A stretch of 64,000 nucleotides of DNA from Glandiceps talaboti (GCF_964340395.1 NC_135550.1:27388176-27452175); one strand, 5' to 3'; shown: positions 50,571 to 64,000, numbered from the stretch's first letter. Program-made: numbers and translations. Notes: generated from the sequence alone by a model not told the origin.

Positions 50571-50600
50571 TCAACCCAACCATGACTGACTCTCGTGACG
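50571..50600 (-). other. Candidate terminal coding exon of the PPM1 phosphatase
   Basis: The preceding exon ends in phase 0 at 51213. Here an acceptor (gactgattcag) is followed in phase 0 by nine codons, RHESQSWLG, and TGA at 50573-50571. The resulting length and a hydrophilic tail containing Trp match the style of the PPM1A tail, which ends in DDMW. An AATAAA lies about 280 nt further on. The choice rests only on frame, length and style. Confidence 0.4.
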
Positions 50601-53600
50601 CTGAATCAGTCAACTACAGACTGATACTTACACACACACACACACACACTCACGAAATAATATGAAATGACTACATGAACATTCATACTTCAAGATTCAG
50701 TTTAGCTTATTGTAACTGGTACTAGATACAGTCACAGACACTTATTAAGATCATAACTAATAAAATTCTGTTTCAAAAACACAATTTGTGTGATAAAATT
50801 CATGTGTAGAATTCATGTTATATTTGCTAACTTAGTGTTATGCTGGAAAACAACCAAGTAGAAATATACACTTTCAATTAATGACATCAAATAATTAAGT
50901 AATAGCGCATTTCACACGAAATGTAGCATAATCAATTGACTGACTATTTGGGTCATAATAAATTAACATCAGCTGGTAAACTACCAGTCTCACTAATAAA
51001 TAACAAGGAGACATGTAACCCATAATCATACAATTTGCATGTTTTCCTTGTTTTTTATTACTGGACCGCTAGTTTCAATCGCACATGATCATTTACCCAT
51101 CCAAAGCACACTCGCCAATTACTAGCTGTATTATCACTTTAATATTATTGAGACTGATTTACATGAAATAATTAGCTAATGTGTGATCTGATAACCTCAA
51201 TGTTCATCTTACCTCATCTTGTTTGGCTGATGGGTTTAATCTGTGCAAAATTTCCTCAATCGTATTACGCCTACAAGAAGAAAGACACTTGGTCAGCAAC
51301 ATACTAAATATTCCATGTGAAAAAATATATTGGTCCTGAGTATGGACATTATTTTCTCTGTCTACTATTGCTTTTCTATGGTCAGCCACAGGCTAAATAT
51401 TCCCCATGAAAAGAATATTGGTCCTGAGGGCAGACCAAATTTTCTCTGTCTTCTGTCACTTTTACATGCAACTCAGGAAGCATGTGTGTTTCCTTGATCA
51501 TGATTTTGAATACTAATCATGGACTTAATACATGTACAAGTTCCTGTCATGTACTGTCAATAATTACAAATATAAAACTTGACTCAAATCTGCAGGTTAA
51601 AAAATCAGGGCTCTCGTTCACACTCATGGTAAAATTTGGACATGGCTCAATAGCTCAATAAAAAATAAATGTATTGATCATTATATAATTAATCACATTC
51701 TGTCTTCATCATATAATTCATTCACAGTTATCTGTTAGCAATTCTGTAACAAACAGTATCCAAGGACATTATTAAATCTATTTTAGGGGTGAACTATACA
51801 GATGCCATCTCTTTCCTGGAAATAACTGACATTGGCACAGCTGAAATGAGTTTCACTTTTTATGTTGAACAAAGTGTACCTGTGTGACCCTTTGAATGGC
51901 ATACACTGTACATACAGTGTGGTACCATCACTATTATTTCTGATAAATGGGCTGTGTTACATATTGTGTAATGGATATGTAGTCATTGTTTTGACTCTTG
52001 CAAATAATGTGTCAGAGAACAGATGTTCCAGTAGTATACAGTTTATCATAGTGGCATCCTCCATTTATAATTCTGAATGAAAATGCATCACTCACACTGA
52101 TTTACTACTAATGACATTTACTATACACTGTACCTTTCATAGGGTAGAGTTTTCTTTTCTTTTTCCTTATTTTCCTAATCAATAGTCGAGTTACCAAGTC
52201 AAGTTTCAAAACATTATGTGTACAATAATCTACATTGGAAGATTTTGAAAGAAGAGGTCATTTCTTGCTCAATTTTACTTACTTAGAATTTTGACATTGC
52301 ACATCACCCTGTACTTAAAATCATAATTTGTCTCTAGAATGGTGAATGTGGATTTAAGAGCATTTCTAGTAAGACCAGTAGCATTTGTCCTTGGAATGGG
52401 TCATTTACTCACACATTAGCACAGTATCCATTAATCCTACTCTTATTTCAATTAACATAGGAAATCTGCAAATGATGTCATTTCAACAAACAAGCACTGC
52501 TAGTGTGTTAGCACTCTCACATTCTGTTTATTTTATTCCAGCAAAGAAAGGAATTTGCTGGAAACAATCGCACTATTGTTCAGCTAACTGCTATATAAAC
52601 CTAAACACATTTACACAGCATTTAGCACATCACACATACAAGGAAACTTTAATATTCTGTAATTTTTGCACAAAACATACCAAAATAGAGTATATATTAT
52701 AATTATTATTATGATTTTACTGAGTTTATATATTTTCACCACGATTCATCACTACACTTAGACTACTCAGACAAGACATGTTATTGTTGTAGGACATTTA
52801 CCCCAAGACATTGTAATAATCTAGATCATGTCATCCCGAACTGTTCCCACTAATACAATGAATTCCCAAATACCAATTGATCAATTTTTTTCTCCTCTGT
52901 CTTCATAAATGTACTTGGTGGTTTGTGTACACATACACATGTAATGAAAACAGAACTGCTTGCACAATAGTGGCACTAACACACTCCTTCAAATTTTCAA
53001 AATATGCTTTCAAATGTATGCCAAACTCCTAGCACAATCATGAATGTCAACATTTTTGAGTTCATTGTGCTAACTAAGCCCTGAAGCAAACCCAATAAAT
53101 AACAAAATAAAATGCAATGTATTTTCAAGTTATAAACACCATGTCATTTTAAAAGTGGTGAACTGATACAGAATATTTCAAAACCAAAGATGGGGAGTAG
53201 AAGGATAAAGGAAGTCTTCTCTTAAAACTTCAACACTGAGGGCAGCCTGAAAGCTAGGAAAAGGGAATATCTCTCAACTTGCAGTCTGAAGCTAGGAAAA
53301 CAGATTTTTTTTTGTATCTATCAATTTCCAGTCTGAAGCTAGGAAAACAGAAAATGCACAGAAAAAGCAGACAGCCACAAAATTACATACAGCTTTGTCA
53401 TATGTGAGGCTCGGCATCTCACACATGAAGGCACTTTAAAGGGAACTGAGGCATGAACAAAACAGATGTATCAATTTAATAACCGTGCAGTTTTCCCTTC
53501 AAAGGACTGGCCGTCTCCAGGATTATCAACTTTGGATTGTGGTTGTAAAAATAATATCTAGTCTATTACATATCAGGTGCAAGTATTTCACAATCTTACA

Positions 53601-56600
53601 AGAATACATGTAGCTCTTCATGTGACACATGTACAGAATAACAGTCTGCCTAGCTTGGTGACTCATTCTATTGATACTTACTTCAGCATGTTGTTGATTG
53701 TGAACATGCCATGATATTACAATGCATCTTATCACACTTTTTATGCACACATGATGATATTGCTATACTCCTTAGAATACTTTGATTACAACTGAACATT
53801 TTGGTTTTCTAGAAATTAAAGGGTATCATGAAATACAATACAATACTAGATGTATGTGTAATTACAGGATTAATGAAATAATGGCTTTGTAGCACAACTA
53901 ATTATACTGAAATTATTATTCTATGTTGTTACTATGAAGATAATAATTAAGTCAATTTGTGGTTGCCAGGGCCATTATTATGGTTGTCAGGGGGCCAATA
54001 ACAAATTTGGAAAATTGATTTCATGGGATATGCAATTTATCCATTTCATGAGCTTAAAATATCAAGAGTTACTTTAACATAGTCACTGTAACATTCTTTG
54101 TAAAACCTTAGCCCTATTTAACCAAACACCCTAGTGGAACAGTTGCTATGTGTAGGGTCATTGTTGTTAAGGCCTATCAGGCAAGTCATAACAGCCTGAC
54201 CTCAGCAAAGACAAGACTAGGTTGAACAATTCAAGTACACCATAGTGTGTAATGCTTAAACTATGTCACACCCCAATAATGACTACATTTTGTTCTCCAT
54301 TCAAGTAATGATACAAAGTAAATGGGCATCATTAATCTTCCATAAAGCTGCTTGTACACCTATATTTGCTTTTTATACAAGTTAGATACAATCTACGTCA
54401 AGTGCATGAACTACTTACTTTGCAGCTATACCCCCTCCAGGCGGTAAACCTACAATTTCTTCACCAGACAATATGTGCATGAGATGACCAAAATCTATAT
54501 CACCAGGCTCATACCCCTCTAGAATATCTATCAAAAGAAAAAGGGTGCATAAATGGTCCTGATTTGCTTTCTGGCACTCAATTATTTGCATGTACAAACA
54601 GTTGATTTTCACTTTCACATCTGCAGCAAAGTGTGACAAGCAATGAGACCATATCATACTAACTCTGAACCAAAACTATGGAAAGATTGGTGAACTAGAG
54701 GATAACTGCAATTTGGTGAGCCTTGGAAAACAAGGTCACTTACTTTCCTGATATGTTTTGCTGTGATCAATCTATATGACGATTAAAATGTGTTTCATAC
54801 ATCAAAAGGAAAAGTTATCATGCATTAAGCTTTTGGTAAATATTGTATAGAGCAGTGATATGTCATAGTCATTGTTAATGTTAAAGCAAATTGCATTGTT
54901 TCTTGGAAGTGTTTCGGAACAAACTGACCAACACTGTCTGGTGTGCTAATTTGCCTATCAAAGGGTTCCATAAGAATGTGGGTAAACAATGCTAATCAAT
55001 GCTCTCATTTCTGTGAAACCACAGGGAATAACCCCATGCTTAGGTCACATCCTTTCCACACCAAAACAACACCCCTATACCTTTGGGGAAAACATTGGTA
55101 TGAAAACATTTGAAAACAGTAAAGTATCTTATGTTGGAATATTTTCAGAACAGAGTCAAACATTTTAACATGAATTGGAAACCACAAGAATTTGTAAAAA
55201 TTGTGAATTGTCATGTCAACCAAGTGTTTCATTTTTGCAAGTGAGGAAATGCTATACCACACAGCAATACTTGTACATAGCACACAACAATACTTGTACA
55301 ATGAAATGATTTAAAAACATTTATGCTATGACATTTCTTTCTGCTGACAAAATACATTTTACTAGAAAAAGCATATAGCCACACATTGAATTGACAGTGG
55401 TTATATGTCACTGGAATTTACTGACATTGTCAAACCACAGGCATGCCCGATCAATGATAGTATACATACCTTTTATTTTGCTTTCCAATCTGGCATCTAG
55501 CTCTGCTTCCTTCAGCTTTGCCTCATCTGATACCTGAGGAGCATTGTTGAAGGTCACCAAAACAATGCTCATATTATCACGACTTCCCTGCAGTAATGAA
55601 AGCAAAAATACCCTTGCTTGGTAAAATTCTCATTTTTCGTCAAGTACAAAATTTTACATCATCATGTCATCATGTTGCAAATTTATAAAATTGCGTGTTT
55701 ATTCTTCTACCTACACTCTAATAGATATGTAAATCACTTTATACATCAAATTCATTCATCCTTTGAGAACAACAATAGTATTAGTATTCAGTCAGGCCAT
55801 AACATTGCTGAATGAGTCATACTTCACTCCTGAACTTTGACCTTTGAGCGACCTTTAATTTATGAACACAATATGGCAGGTAGCAATAATGACTACAGCA
55901 GGACTGAGAATTGTTGAATGACAATACATAAATTGGGTTTGATGTTTTGGCGAGTAAATGAACGGGCTTGCAAGGCCACATAAACAAAGAGTATGTTGAA
56001 ATACTTAGACGTAGCATTAAATAGTGGATGTCTTTCCCTTTTTTGTTTTATCAATTATATATTGATGTTCCTCAATTGACTGAAAAGCAATAAATAAGCA
56101 ATTCTATCAGACAATTGGTCCATCTTTGCCATTAGGTGTTTGCTGACATACAGCTGTGAACTGCTCCACACAGAACAAGTACATGTATGAAGGAGTCTTT
56201 CAAGTGACAAAAACGTGCCCTTAGTCACACACTGACAAATAAATTGCAAGTCATCAGTGGTATAAATAGTACTTTTGTCATTGATAGCTATTGTTCAATA
56301 TCTATCTCTTTCCTATGACTAAACAAATATTTACCAAGATGACAAAATAAACTAAAACGCTGCTGTTAATCTGAAACAAAATGGTGTCTTTCACACAATT
56401 TTTTTTTCCTTATCATGCATACATTTAAAGAATGTGGATTTTGAAATATAATACATTATTATCACAACTACAGCCCTTCATGATTTCAACATACAGGTAG
56501 CACAGGTGAATGAATTATACATGCAATCAAAGAATACATCTACCATAAATGTCAAGTTTGACCATGCAATGTCATTCAATGGCAAGTTTTGATAAATAAT

Positions 56601-58322
56601 AAGTTATAATACACAACTAATCTACACAAATTCAATACAATAAGGTCATAACCTACTAGTAACAACTCCATACGACCTGAACTGGTTGACAATTTAGATA
56701 TTTGTTTTCCTTTGCATGAACTAATGCCATGTGCTAAAAAACCCCAATTTGTACAAAACTAACTATAAAAGTCAATCATACAATATAGATACTACTGTGC
56801 TACATTGCTAAAATAGGAATCTCATCATGATTATGAAATCTTAGAATTAGTACTATGTGTGTGTGAACTTTGGTATAAAATGGATTTATAGGACAATTTT
56901 CAGGCACTTCATGATTTGAATAAATGATACCTGAATAAACTCATCAACCTTCCTGTTTATATAATTAATCACTGAAATGTACATGCGCATATCATTATCT
57001 AAACCCAAGCGTGTCAATATAGTGCACACCTTTTCAAAACTGTTTAGCTTGGTTGATGTATTTATTGTGATGTGCATATGAACAAATGCTGAATTATCAT
57101 GCAAATACCAGGTGTATTTAGGCTACATTCACAAATACACATTGCTACCTTTCCTACCATAAAATCTGAATATGTATGTCTTTTACTTGGATTGAAAAGA
57201 TCCTTCAAGAAACTGAATTGGTCTTAAAATATTATGGTAACAGAAGAAGTCATGCAATGGTGTCTTCTCACAGACATGCTTCAATATTTGATCCATTACT
57301 CCACATTGTCAACTTTACTATTATAAAGGGGTTATTACTGAGTAATTTGCAACATGGTATTTTAATATGGCATCATATTTTTTAAGAAAAAAAACCCTAA
57401 GAAAATGGTCTACACAAAAGCAAGCTGAAAAGAAAACAGTGGGTAAGAGGGTAAAGAATTAAACAAGCATTCATACCTTGCCCAGACAGGTATCAACAAC
57501 GTGATTACAGATGGTTTCCAAATTATCAGTGATTTGCAATCGTGACCGAACAAAATCACAAAGTTCTTCAGTAGACATTACATCCCATATGCCATCACAT
57601 GCAAGAATTATAGCTTCATCTTTGTCACAACGTTCAGCTATCAACACTTCTGGTTCTGGGGACACAAGCTGCTCACACTGCCCTTTACCTTCTACACGTT
57701 TGTATTCATAGTCACCAAGGGCACGTGACACAGCAAGGGAGCCATTGACTCTCTGGATCATCACACTTCCTCCAGCATTTTGAATTCTTTCTTTTTCTGC
57801 TGGTTTGACAGGTTTGTGATCCTCTGTGATGACACAAGGTCTACCATCTCGTATCAAGACTCCTCGTGAATCACCGCAATTTGCAAAGAAGATGTGAGTG
57901 GGTGAAATGAGAACACATACAGCAGTAGAACCACTCTTATCTTCACCAGTATGTAGCTCAGGCAGTTCACGCATCCTCTTATCTATATTCAAGAAACCTG
58001 TCCTAATACCATCTCTGACATTGTCCAGAGAAGGTTGGATTGATGCAGTGGTTTTATTTGTGCCTTTAAAATCTGAATTTTGGGTGACTTCATCTAGCAG
58101 ATTTTCAGAACAGTACTGAGCAACTTTAGAGCCTGCATGCCCATCAAAGACAGAAAAAAATGACCACTCTTTAAGTCCATAAGGAAGTCCTAACACAGCA
58201 GTGTGAGCATCTTCCATTTCTACACGCCATCCTTGCATGCTACTCAAACCAAACCTTATTCCGTTTCCTGATCCATGTTCATTCTCCTTTTCTGTCTTTG
58301 GTTTCGCCAAGAATGCCCCCAT
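50571..58322 (-). CDS. PPM1B: PP2C-type Ser/Thr protein phosphatase, PPM1A/PPM1B family (last tiny exon tentative)
   Basis: Secure exons: 58322-57477 (282 codons), 55587-55470, 54527-54419, 51270-51213, giving 377 residues. Proposed last exon: 50600-50571, adding RHESQSWLG and a stop, for 386 residues (human PPM1A is 382). The protein starts [12 protein letters not shown]; Gly2 fits the N-myristoylation known for this family. PP2C motifs: VEMEDAHT and FDGHAG (metal-binding Asp/Glu), [54 protein letters not shown]. The C-terminal helical part includes [18 protein letters not shown] and LNPSA. It resembles PPM1B slightly more than PPM1A and may be the single invertebrate counterpart of both. 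These Mn/Mg-dependent phosphatases dampen kinase signalling. The ATG lies 35 nt inside an exon whose acceptor is at 58357/58358, so the 5' UTR is spliced. Other acceptors could supply a different last exon (48921 or 49394), so the 3' end is unsure. Confidence 0.92.
50628..50650. repeat. Short (CA)n tract
   Basis: About eleven CA units just upstream of the proposed last PPM1 exon. Confidence 0.85.
53243..53353. repeat. Short direct repeat, three units
   Basis: CTGAAGCTAGGAAAACAGA or a close variant (the first unit reads CTGAAAGCTAGGAAAAGGG) occurs three times about 40 bp apart, in the PPM1 intron between exons 54419 and 51270. Confidence 0.75.
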
Positions 58323-58357
58323 GATTGTTGGTTCCTCAGCTGGGTTGTAGTCCTCAG
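58323..58357 (-). other. PPM1 5' UTR, part joined to the first coding exon
   Basis: A polypyrimidine tract ending in tcatag lies before this 35-nt stretch, which runs directly into the ATG at 58322. This shows that the 5' leader is spliced. Confidence 0.6.
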
Positions 58358-58967
58358 CTATGAAGAAAGTCAAAAATATAACAACATTAGCATCCTGTTA
58401 TTTCTATTCACACTTCTTGACAATGAGACAACAGCAAACTGTTAACTGTTAGATATCATACCACTCACTGAAAACCAAAATCCACATATTGAGCAAGAAA
58501 CCTCTCTTTGTCATCCCCTAAACACTTCCTAATGACACTGTACTAGTGTAGGGTCAGGTCTCATAAATTTTGATGCATGCCTGCCATTCATGAAAAGAAT
58601 GAAGTGGTCACCTATGCTTCGACCTAAATCCTGTAAGGTACCAGGACTCCATTTCTAGTATTTTCTGCATATTCCGATTTCCTCTCGCATTATTGACTCA
58701 TTTCTTCCCTTCTTTCTCACCATGTTGGCTTATTATATATATGCTGGTTGCATCAATACATGCCTGTGGTTAATAAGAGAACACGGAAGTGGTCCGTATC
58801 ATGGCTACATTTAGGTAGTTTGCTGTACCTGGGGGCCCAAGTTTCCAGACACACAGTCAGAGTCGACTGTGACATCACGTTGCGAATCAACAGTTATGGA
58901 CGACCATGCAAGTGGCTCATGAAAAGTCCACCATAAGAGGTTTCAAACGAAAGCTTTGGATACTTAC

Positions 58968-59100
58968 AACGTTAAAGAGCCATCGGTCATATACCAAGGA
59001 CTACTCCGTCATGAAGGTGTCCTCTTCCTATGCAGATGAGAACGAAAAATCACCACAGTCACGGTGAAACAAACGAACAAAACGACGTAACAGTGTACTC
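58968..59100 (-). promoter_or_regulatory. Probable PPM1 first (non-coding) exon and promoter region
   Basis: A consensus donor, gtaagtat, follows position 58968 on the minus strand and would splice to the acceptor at 58357. The DNA upstream (58980-59210) has more CpG than the surrounding AT-rich sequence, as expected near a start site. The transcription start cannot be placed; the right-hand limit is approximate. Confidence 0.45.
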
Positions 59101-59350
59101 ACTAATACTGCGATTGCGCACAAATTAAATATTGCCCGGATGTGAAGGAAGCCTACCAGAAAAGGATGACGTCATTGTTTTAGCTTAGAATGCGCCCTCA
59201 TTTGACGTACAGTGATGTTTTGGGTCAACCTGAAATATTGTACAGATTATTTTGCTAGCATTATTGCTAGTCATGAATGTTGCCCCATTCTATATTGTTA
59301 TACAAGTAACCAATCTGGAATTGAGCTTTTATTCCACTGTTTCGAAGTTG

Positions 59351-59601
59351 AATGAATGAATGAATGAATGAATGAATGAATGAATGAATGAATGAATGGA
59401 TGAATGAATGAATGAATGAATGAATGAATGAATGAATGAATGAATGAATGAACGAACGAACGAACGAACGAACGAACGAAAGAGTGGGTGGGTGAATTAA
59501 TACATGCATGAATGAACGATCACCGAATGAATGAATGAATGAATGAATGAATGAATGAATGAATGAATGAATGAATGAATGAATGAATGAATGAATGAAA
59601 A
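59351..59601. repeat. (GAAT)n satellites with an inner (GAAC)n block
   Basis: Two (GAAT)n arrays (59351-59449 and about 59525-59601) flank a short (GAAC)n block (59450-59480). They lie upstream of the PPM1 promoter region. Confidence 0.95.
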
Positions 59602-62600
59602 TATTTCAAAATTGTGAAAAAAAAGTGCGTTGAACTCTGTTTCATCATTAGTGATAACATGGGCCATATCGTTCTATGATATTGATTATTTTCAGTCTCA
59701 CTTTGCTGGGACATTATTTGCCATGATACAACGATTTATCCGAAACAAAATTCAGAAAGTAGAGAACACAGGCACCAGATGTTTATTATAATACCATACA
59801 TCGAAGATCCGTCAACCGGGATCCGTCACAGGGTCGATCTGTCAAATTTCGATAATCATGTAAAACAACAAAACGGATACTAGTATTTTGACAAGGCCTG
59901 TTCCACTGTACAGGCGAAACATTACACGTAAGTAGTTAGGTCGTAATGCAATAACTAATTTATTACGATGAAATACAGTATTATATCATCTAAAAGTGAC
60001 ATGTTTTAGTGGCTGTTTTAGCTACTCGTCACGAATTTGAAATTGCTTTAATTTGAATTCTTTTGTGACGATCGACAAAAGTCCTGTCATTAAATGTAAA
60101 GATAGGTCGTGGTACGTCAACATTCCGACAGTCAGTTGTCCTTCGATTGTCTTCAAAGTTTACGATCTTTCAGCCACATTACTGATAAATGTAAAGTGAG
60201 TAATCCATCCTTCATGCTCTATAAACTAATTTAATGACTACAAATCCATGGTGAGTTTTAGGCCGACGTGGTTCAAACGACCCTGCGATGATATGTGACT
60301 GTAAACATATGTCTTAAAACCAAGTGGCCATGATGTCATTGCACAATAATGTTTTGCACACACTGTGGTCCACCAAACACAGGTAGTTATCCAAATAAAA
60401 GCTAAGTAGTCGTTCAGGCGATTTACTTGCACAAGACTTTAATTAAGCATTCACCAATATACCACACATAGTTCGAATTCGGGTTTGACTTTTACTTGAA
60501 ATCTCATAAATAAAACTATTAGAGTAAATTTAAATAATAGAAAGACAAGTTTTCTTTCGATTTGTAAGGTTGTTCGGTCCCAAAGACGATATTGTCTGTA
60601 TATCTCTTTGATTGTTTCAATACTTATATTTCAAATAATATTTGGATATTTTGACTTTCATATCATTCTCCATCTTTTACATCAAATCGCATCATTCCAA
60701 TCGTACACCCAAATAAGTCAGTTTATTGCACAGCCTCTGTCTACGCTAAATTCTATAAACTAATATTTATCGCAATCTATACTAATCTCAATGAAACTGT
60801 GCAATTGAATATTGAGGTGGAGATTGTCCTCTTAATAATAGTATGAACATCGAAGTAGGTGATTTGCCCATCGCTTAATGTATTATTACTCGGTAACATT
60901 TTGTGTTTTATTAAAACAATCCAAAATGTTACTTAATACTTGTCTCAAAGTGCTGGGACAAAATATTCAGTAGTGCAACTAAAAATGTATCGACACACAC
61001 ATAAGGCTGTGAATTGAAACTGCATGCACTGCTCCTACCAACAAATGTTTATGTGAGATTCCCTTACACACTCATCGCGTCTTTACTAACCCTCTCACAT
61101 ACTCCACTCTCATTTCCTGTTATGGTGTACCTGCCTACATGTATACAATACTAACATACGCAGAACACCATCCATGAAAAGTAATCTGAACAAAATCATG
61201 TAAGAAAGAGAAAGTGAAGTATTTGACTGATATGAAATAGAGTACACGTACTGTGTAATACTATGCTAAATTTATGAGGGTTTTTTCAACTTGGATGGCA
61301 TACAATTGGTTGGGTGTGCCCAAGGAAATAATTTACATGACGTCCTACATACATGGATACACATGGTTACAAGCACATCCACGTCACACTGTACACTATC
61401 TTTATCTTACTCACAACTATCTCCGAAAGGTATACTTAGAAGTCCCTTATTTTAAAACTTCCTCAATAAGCAATATTTCTTAACATATAGTAGAAGTATG
61501 CTTAAGAATGAAAATGTTCTTGATGTTGTATAACAATGCACCAATAACTAAATTCAACTCATGCTTTGAATAAAATACTTGTAAATGTCAAAGTATCATG
61601 AACTTGGGTAGAAAGCCTGTATAGAGTCTTAACATGTCAATTTATTGTGTTATAGCTATTCAAAAAATGAATATCTTTGGGGAAGTCATATCAGCTGCAT
61701 ACATTTTCTGTAGTTCCTTGCAAATATTTTACGAACACCTTCTGATCTATTTTGGGTTATAAGATTTCTATCTCCTTCTACAATGAATTATTGATATCTG
61801 AACGTATTCAGAAACCATGAATGGTAATTCTTTGCTTCGAAAATGTCAAATATGTTTTCACAAAACCCTGTACACAGGTGAGATTTGTCTGATTTCAAGC
61901 ATGCTATGTTCGACAGCACAAATCAAGACAAACTTGTGGGTAAAATATCGTACAGTGATCCATGTAACACACACACAAACCTGTCACATTCACAACAATC
62001 AAATATTTCACACACAAGACAGATGTGAAAGTAAAAAGGGTACTCTTGTAGTTTATTAAACATTGCATACATTATTCCTCTAAGGATTACAATTTTTGTG
62101 TTCTTCTCAAACTTCACAAAAATTTCACAGTAAAATAGAAATGTTTCACTATACTTGGAACATCACGTTATCAAATATGGCTAGTAAATTATCTATGAAT
62201 GACAAAATCAGAGACTGTAAAATAGGTCTACTTGCTCAGCTCTATCAAGTTTCTCAAAGTGAGTGTTGTCTGACGACGTGGTGGCACAGCATGTCATATC
62301 TTGCAGACTAACAAATCACTGACTTACTGGTATGTTTAAATTCTCATTGATTACAGCTAAATATTTACCCAATCTATACTAATAGTTTTCTGATGCTAAA
62401 TGGTTGGTATGCGCCAATATTCTATTTGACACATTTTTGATGCTTCAATAGAACTATCTTTTCAACTTATAAAAATTTCATTTAAAGCAGGGATCAATAA
62501 ATGCTGTTGATGATAGTGTATGTGGCCATTGACATGTATTGATTTACTTCAAGGTTGCATTACATGTGATACATGCATGTTTAAAGTCTTTGTTTCACAT

Positions 62601-64000
62601 CATATACTTCATTAATAAACAACATTATTACATATGTACCAGAAATTGCTTTACACCAGTGTGTGCATACTAGTAGTATTTGTACAACAGTGCAATACCG
62701 AAAACATTATTGCATACCTGGATGCAAATGATATGCAAATGAGGACACCATTATTCATTCTACAATGCAAAAGTGTGTGATCGCATGGTGTCTCTTTTAC
62801 AGAAATTTGCTGTTTTCAGATAAACATATGTAATAATAACAGAAGCCCATGCCATGCAAGTGCCAGTATCGGTACTCAGGGGTATTTGCACTCATGCTTG
62901 CAGTGTTTTCTGCTGTACTTTAACTCACTATGCTTGTGAAAGTACTGCCGCAGAGAACACAGCAAGCACTCGAGAAAATTCCTCGAGTATGCCACACTTA
63001 CACTTGTTCTTTCATCATGATATAGTGTAAATTATATAGTATGTTGTATGACAACAATCATCATCTTTTACTTCAAAAGACTGAAGCTAGATGCGAAGAG
63101 AACTGGTCAAAATATATCTTACATACAAACAGTCCCATGTGAATCAACCTCCTGAGCTGTGATAACTGAAGAAACTCTGATGATCATAAATCAATTAGTG
63201 GAAATATAATATCTTAATTAATAAGAAGACAGATTATTGGAGGCAATTGGTTTTAAAATGTTCAAACATATAGGCTTGCTTTGCCCTGCATAACTTTTGC
63301 TGTGTTCTGAAGCACAAGCAGTTTCAATGTACTCTGACGCTTACTGAACTGTAATCTTGAATCTTACAAAATGATGTACCAGTGATTATCCTCCTGTCAA
63401 TCAACCTGTATTATTGTCATCACAAACTTGATATGTTGTCACACTTTCAAATAACAGCTTGTATTTAGCTAATCATATTCAAATACCTCTTTATGGTGCA
63501 TTGGTATGGAATGTTTTAGAATGCTTGCAGATCAGTTTTCAGGTTTTCTTGATACTTTTTAGTATGACAATCAAGTAACTGCTACCAATATGTCTTATTA
63601 AGCTAATTGCACTACTCTACCATCTCACATAGACAAAACATGTACAATTGATTAAATGCAGATATTTTCAAACCTAAAAAAATGATATTCTTACAGAATG
63701 ATTTAGACATCCAAATATTCTATACATGTATTTTCTTACATTACATTTCACAAATATTGGGTCTATAATTCTGTTATCTTATAACACAAATCTTAAAATT
63801 AAACCACTTCCTGAAAGCTAAGTCATCTATCTGTACATCTTCCTACAAGGTAATCATGGTAAAATTGTCAATTCATTGCACTTCTGATCTTTGAGATTTT
63901 CTAATCTGTGAGTTAGTTTAAAAAGTAACTTACAAAACATGATTTTAAAGCATTATCCTTATGCTATTCTTAATACCTAAGACACTGATTCTCATATGGT
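59602..64000. other. Right flank, no gene recognised
   Basis: Apart from the hairpin at 62871-62993, I see only AT-rich DNA and short open frames. A GATCCGTCA direct repeat occurs at about 59807 and 59820. CpG is somewhat raised at 59780-60180. Confidence 0.5.
62871..62993. repeat. Imperfect hairpin, about 123 nt, pre-miRNA-like in shape
   Basis: Arm 62895-62922 (starts TGCTTGCAGTG) pairs with 62939-62968 (ends CACAGCAAGCA) around a loop of about 16 nt; pairing continues more loosely through 62871-62894 and 62969-62993. The total arm is about 50 nt. A 22-nt stretch at 62879-62900 is almost the same as 45113-45134 in an ALKBH6 intron, which points to an interspersed repeat rather than a unique miRNA. 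Confidence 0.5.

Noticed and set aside
59267-59714. Frames reading FIHSFIHS
   Set aside because: Translation of (GAAT)n on the minus strand; low complexity only.
61817-61882. Short frame with a CQICFHK zinc-finger-like string and a GT after it
   Set aside because: Too short, with only one Cys pair and no partner exon on the same strand.

Overview
The window looks like nuclear DNA from an invertebrate animal. The genes have many introns, the exons join in frame at GT-AG borders, the DNA is AT-rich, and there is a heavy load of microsatellites, minisatellites and short interspersed repeats. Protein similarity points to a bilaterian. A marine deuterostome (hemichordate, amphioxus or similar) would fit the GABA-B-like receptor type and the single complete DICER1-type protein, but a lophotrochozoan cannot be excluded. 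No rRNA, tRNA, CRISPR array, retrovirus-like element or bacterial-style operon was seen.

Layout, left to right. (1) 8-9519, minus: the first eight coding exons of a class C GPCR of the GABA-B receptor type. They encode the signal peptide and most of the ligand-binding Venus-flytrap domain; the rest lies beyond the left edge. (2) 9520-22115: no gene recognised. It holds a decayed LINE fragment, a triplicated ~145-bp repeat, a 19-bp and a 30-bp minisatellite, a perfect 15-bp-arm palindrome and a ~390-bp loopless near-palindrome. (3) 22116-33451, minus: a complete Dicer gene, 13 coding exons and 1846 residues by my splicing, with a tRNA-derived SINE in its first intron. (4) 33452-35365: the shared upstream region of two divergent genes. 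(5) 35366-45656, plus: a complete ALKBH6 gene, 7 exons and 247 residues, with one GC-AG intron. (6) 45657-50570: a convergent gap without a recognised gene. (7) 50571-58322 (5' UTR to about 58968), minus: a PP2C-type protein phosphatase, PPM1A/PPM1B family; only its last tiny exon is uncertain. (8) 59000-64000: (GAAT)n satellites, then a stretch with no gene I can support, containing a ~120-nt hairpin.

The genes do not form a pathway. Dicer and ALKBH6 are head to head and may share a promoter region. ALKBH6 and PPM1 are tail to tail. The most useful observations are the altered ligand-contact residues in the GABA-B-like receptor, the intact Dicer helicase together with its acidic linker, the copies of a Dicer coding segment in the neighbouring intron, and the large palindromes in the intergenic DNA. 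All splicing and numbering was done by eye; no database search was possible.
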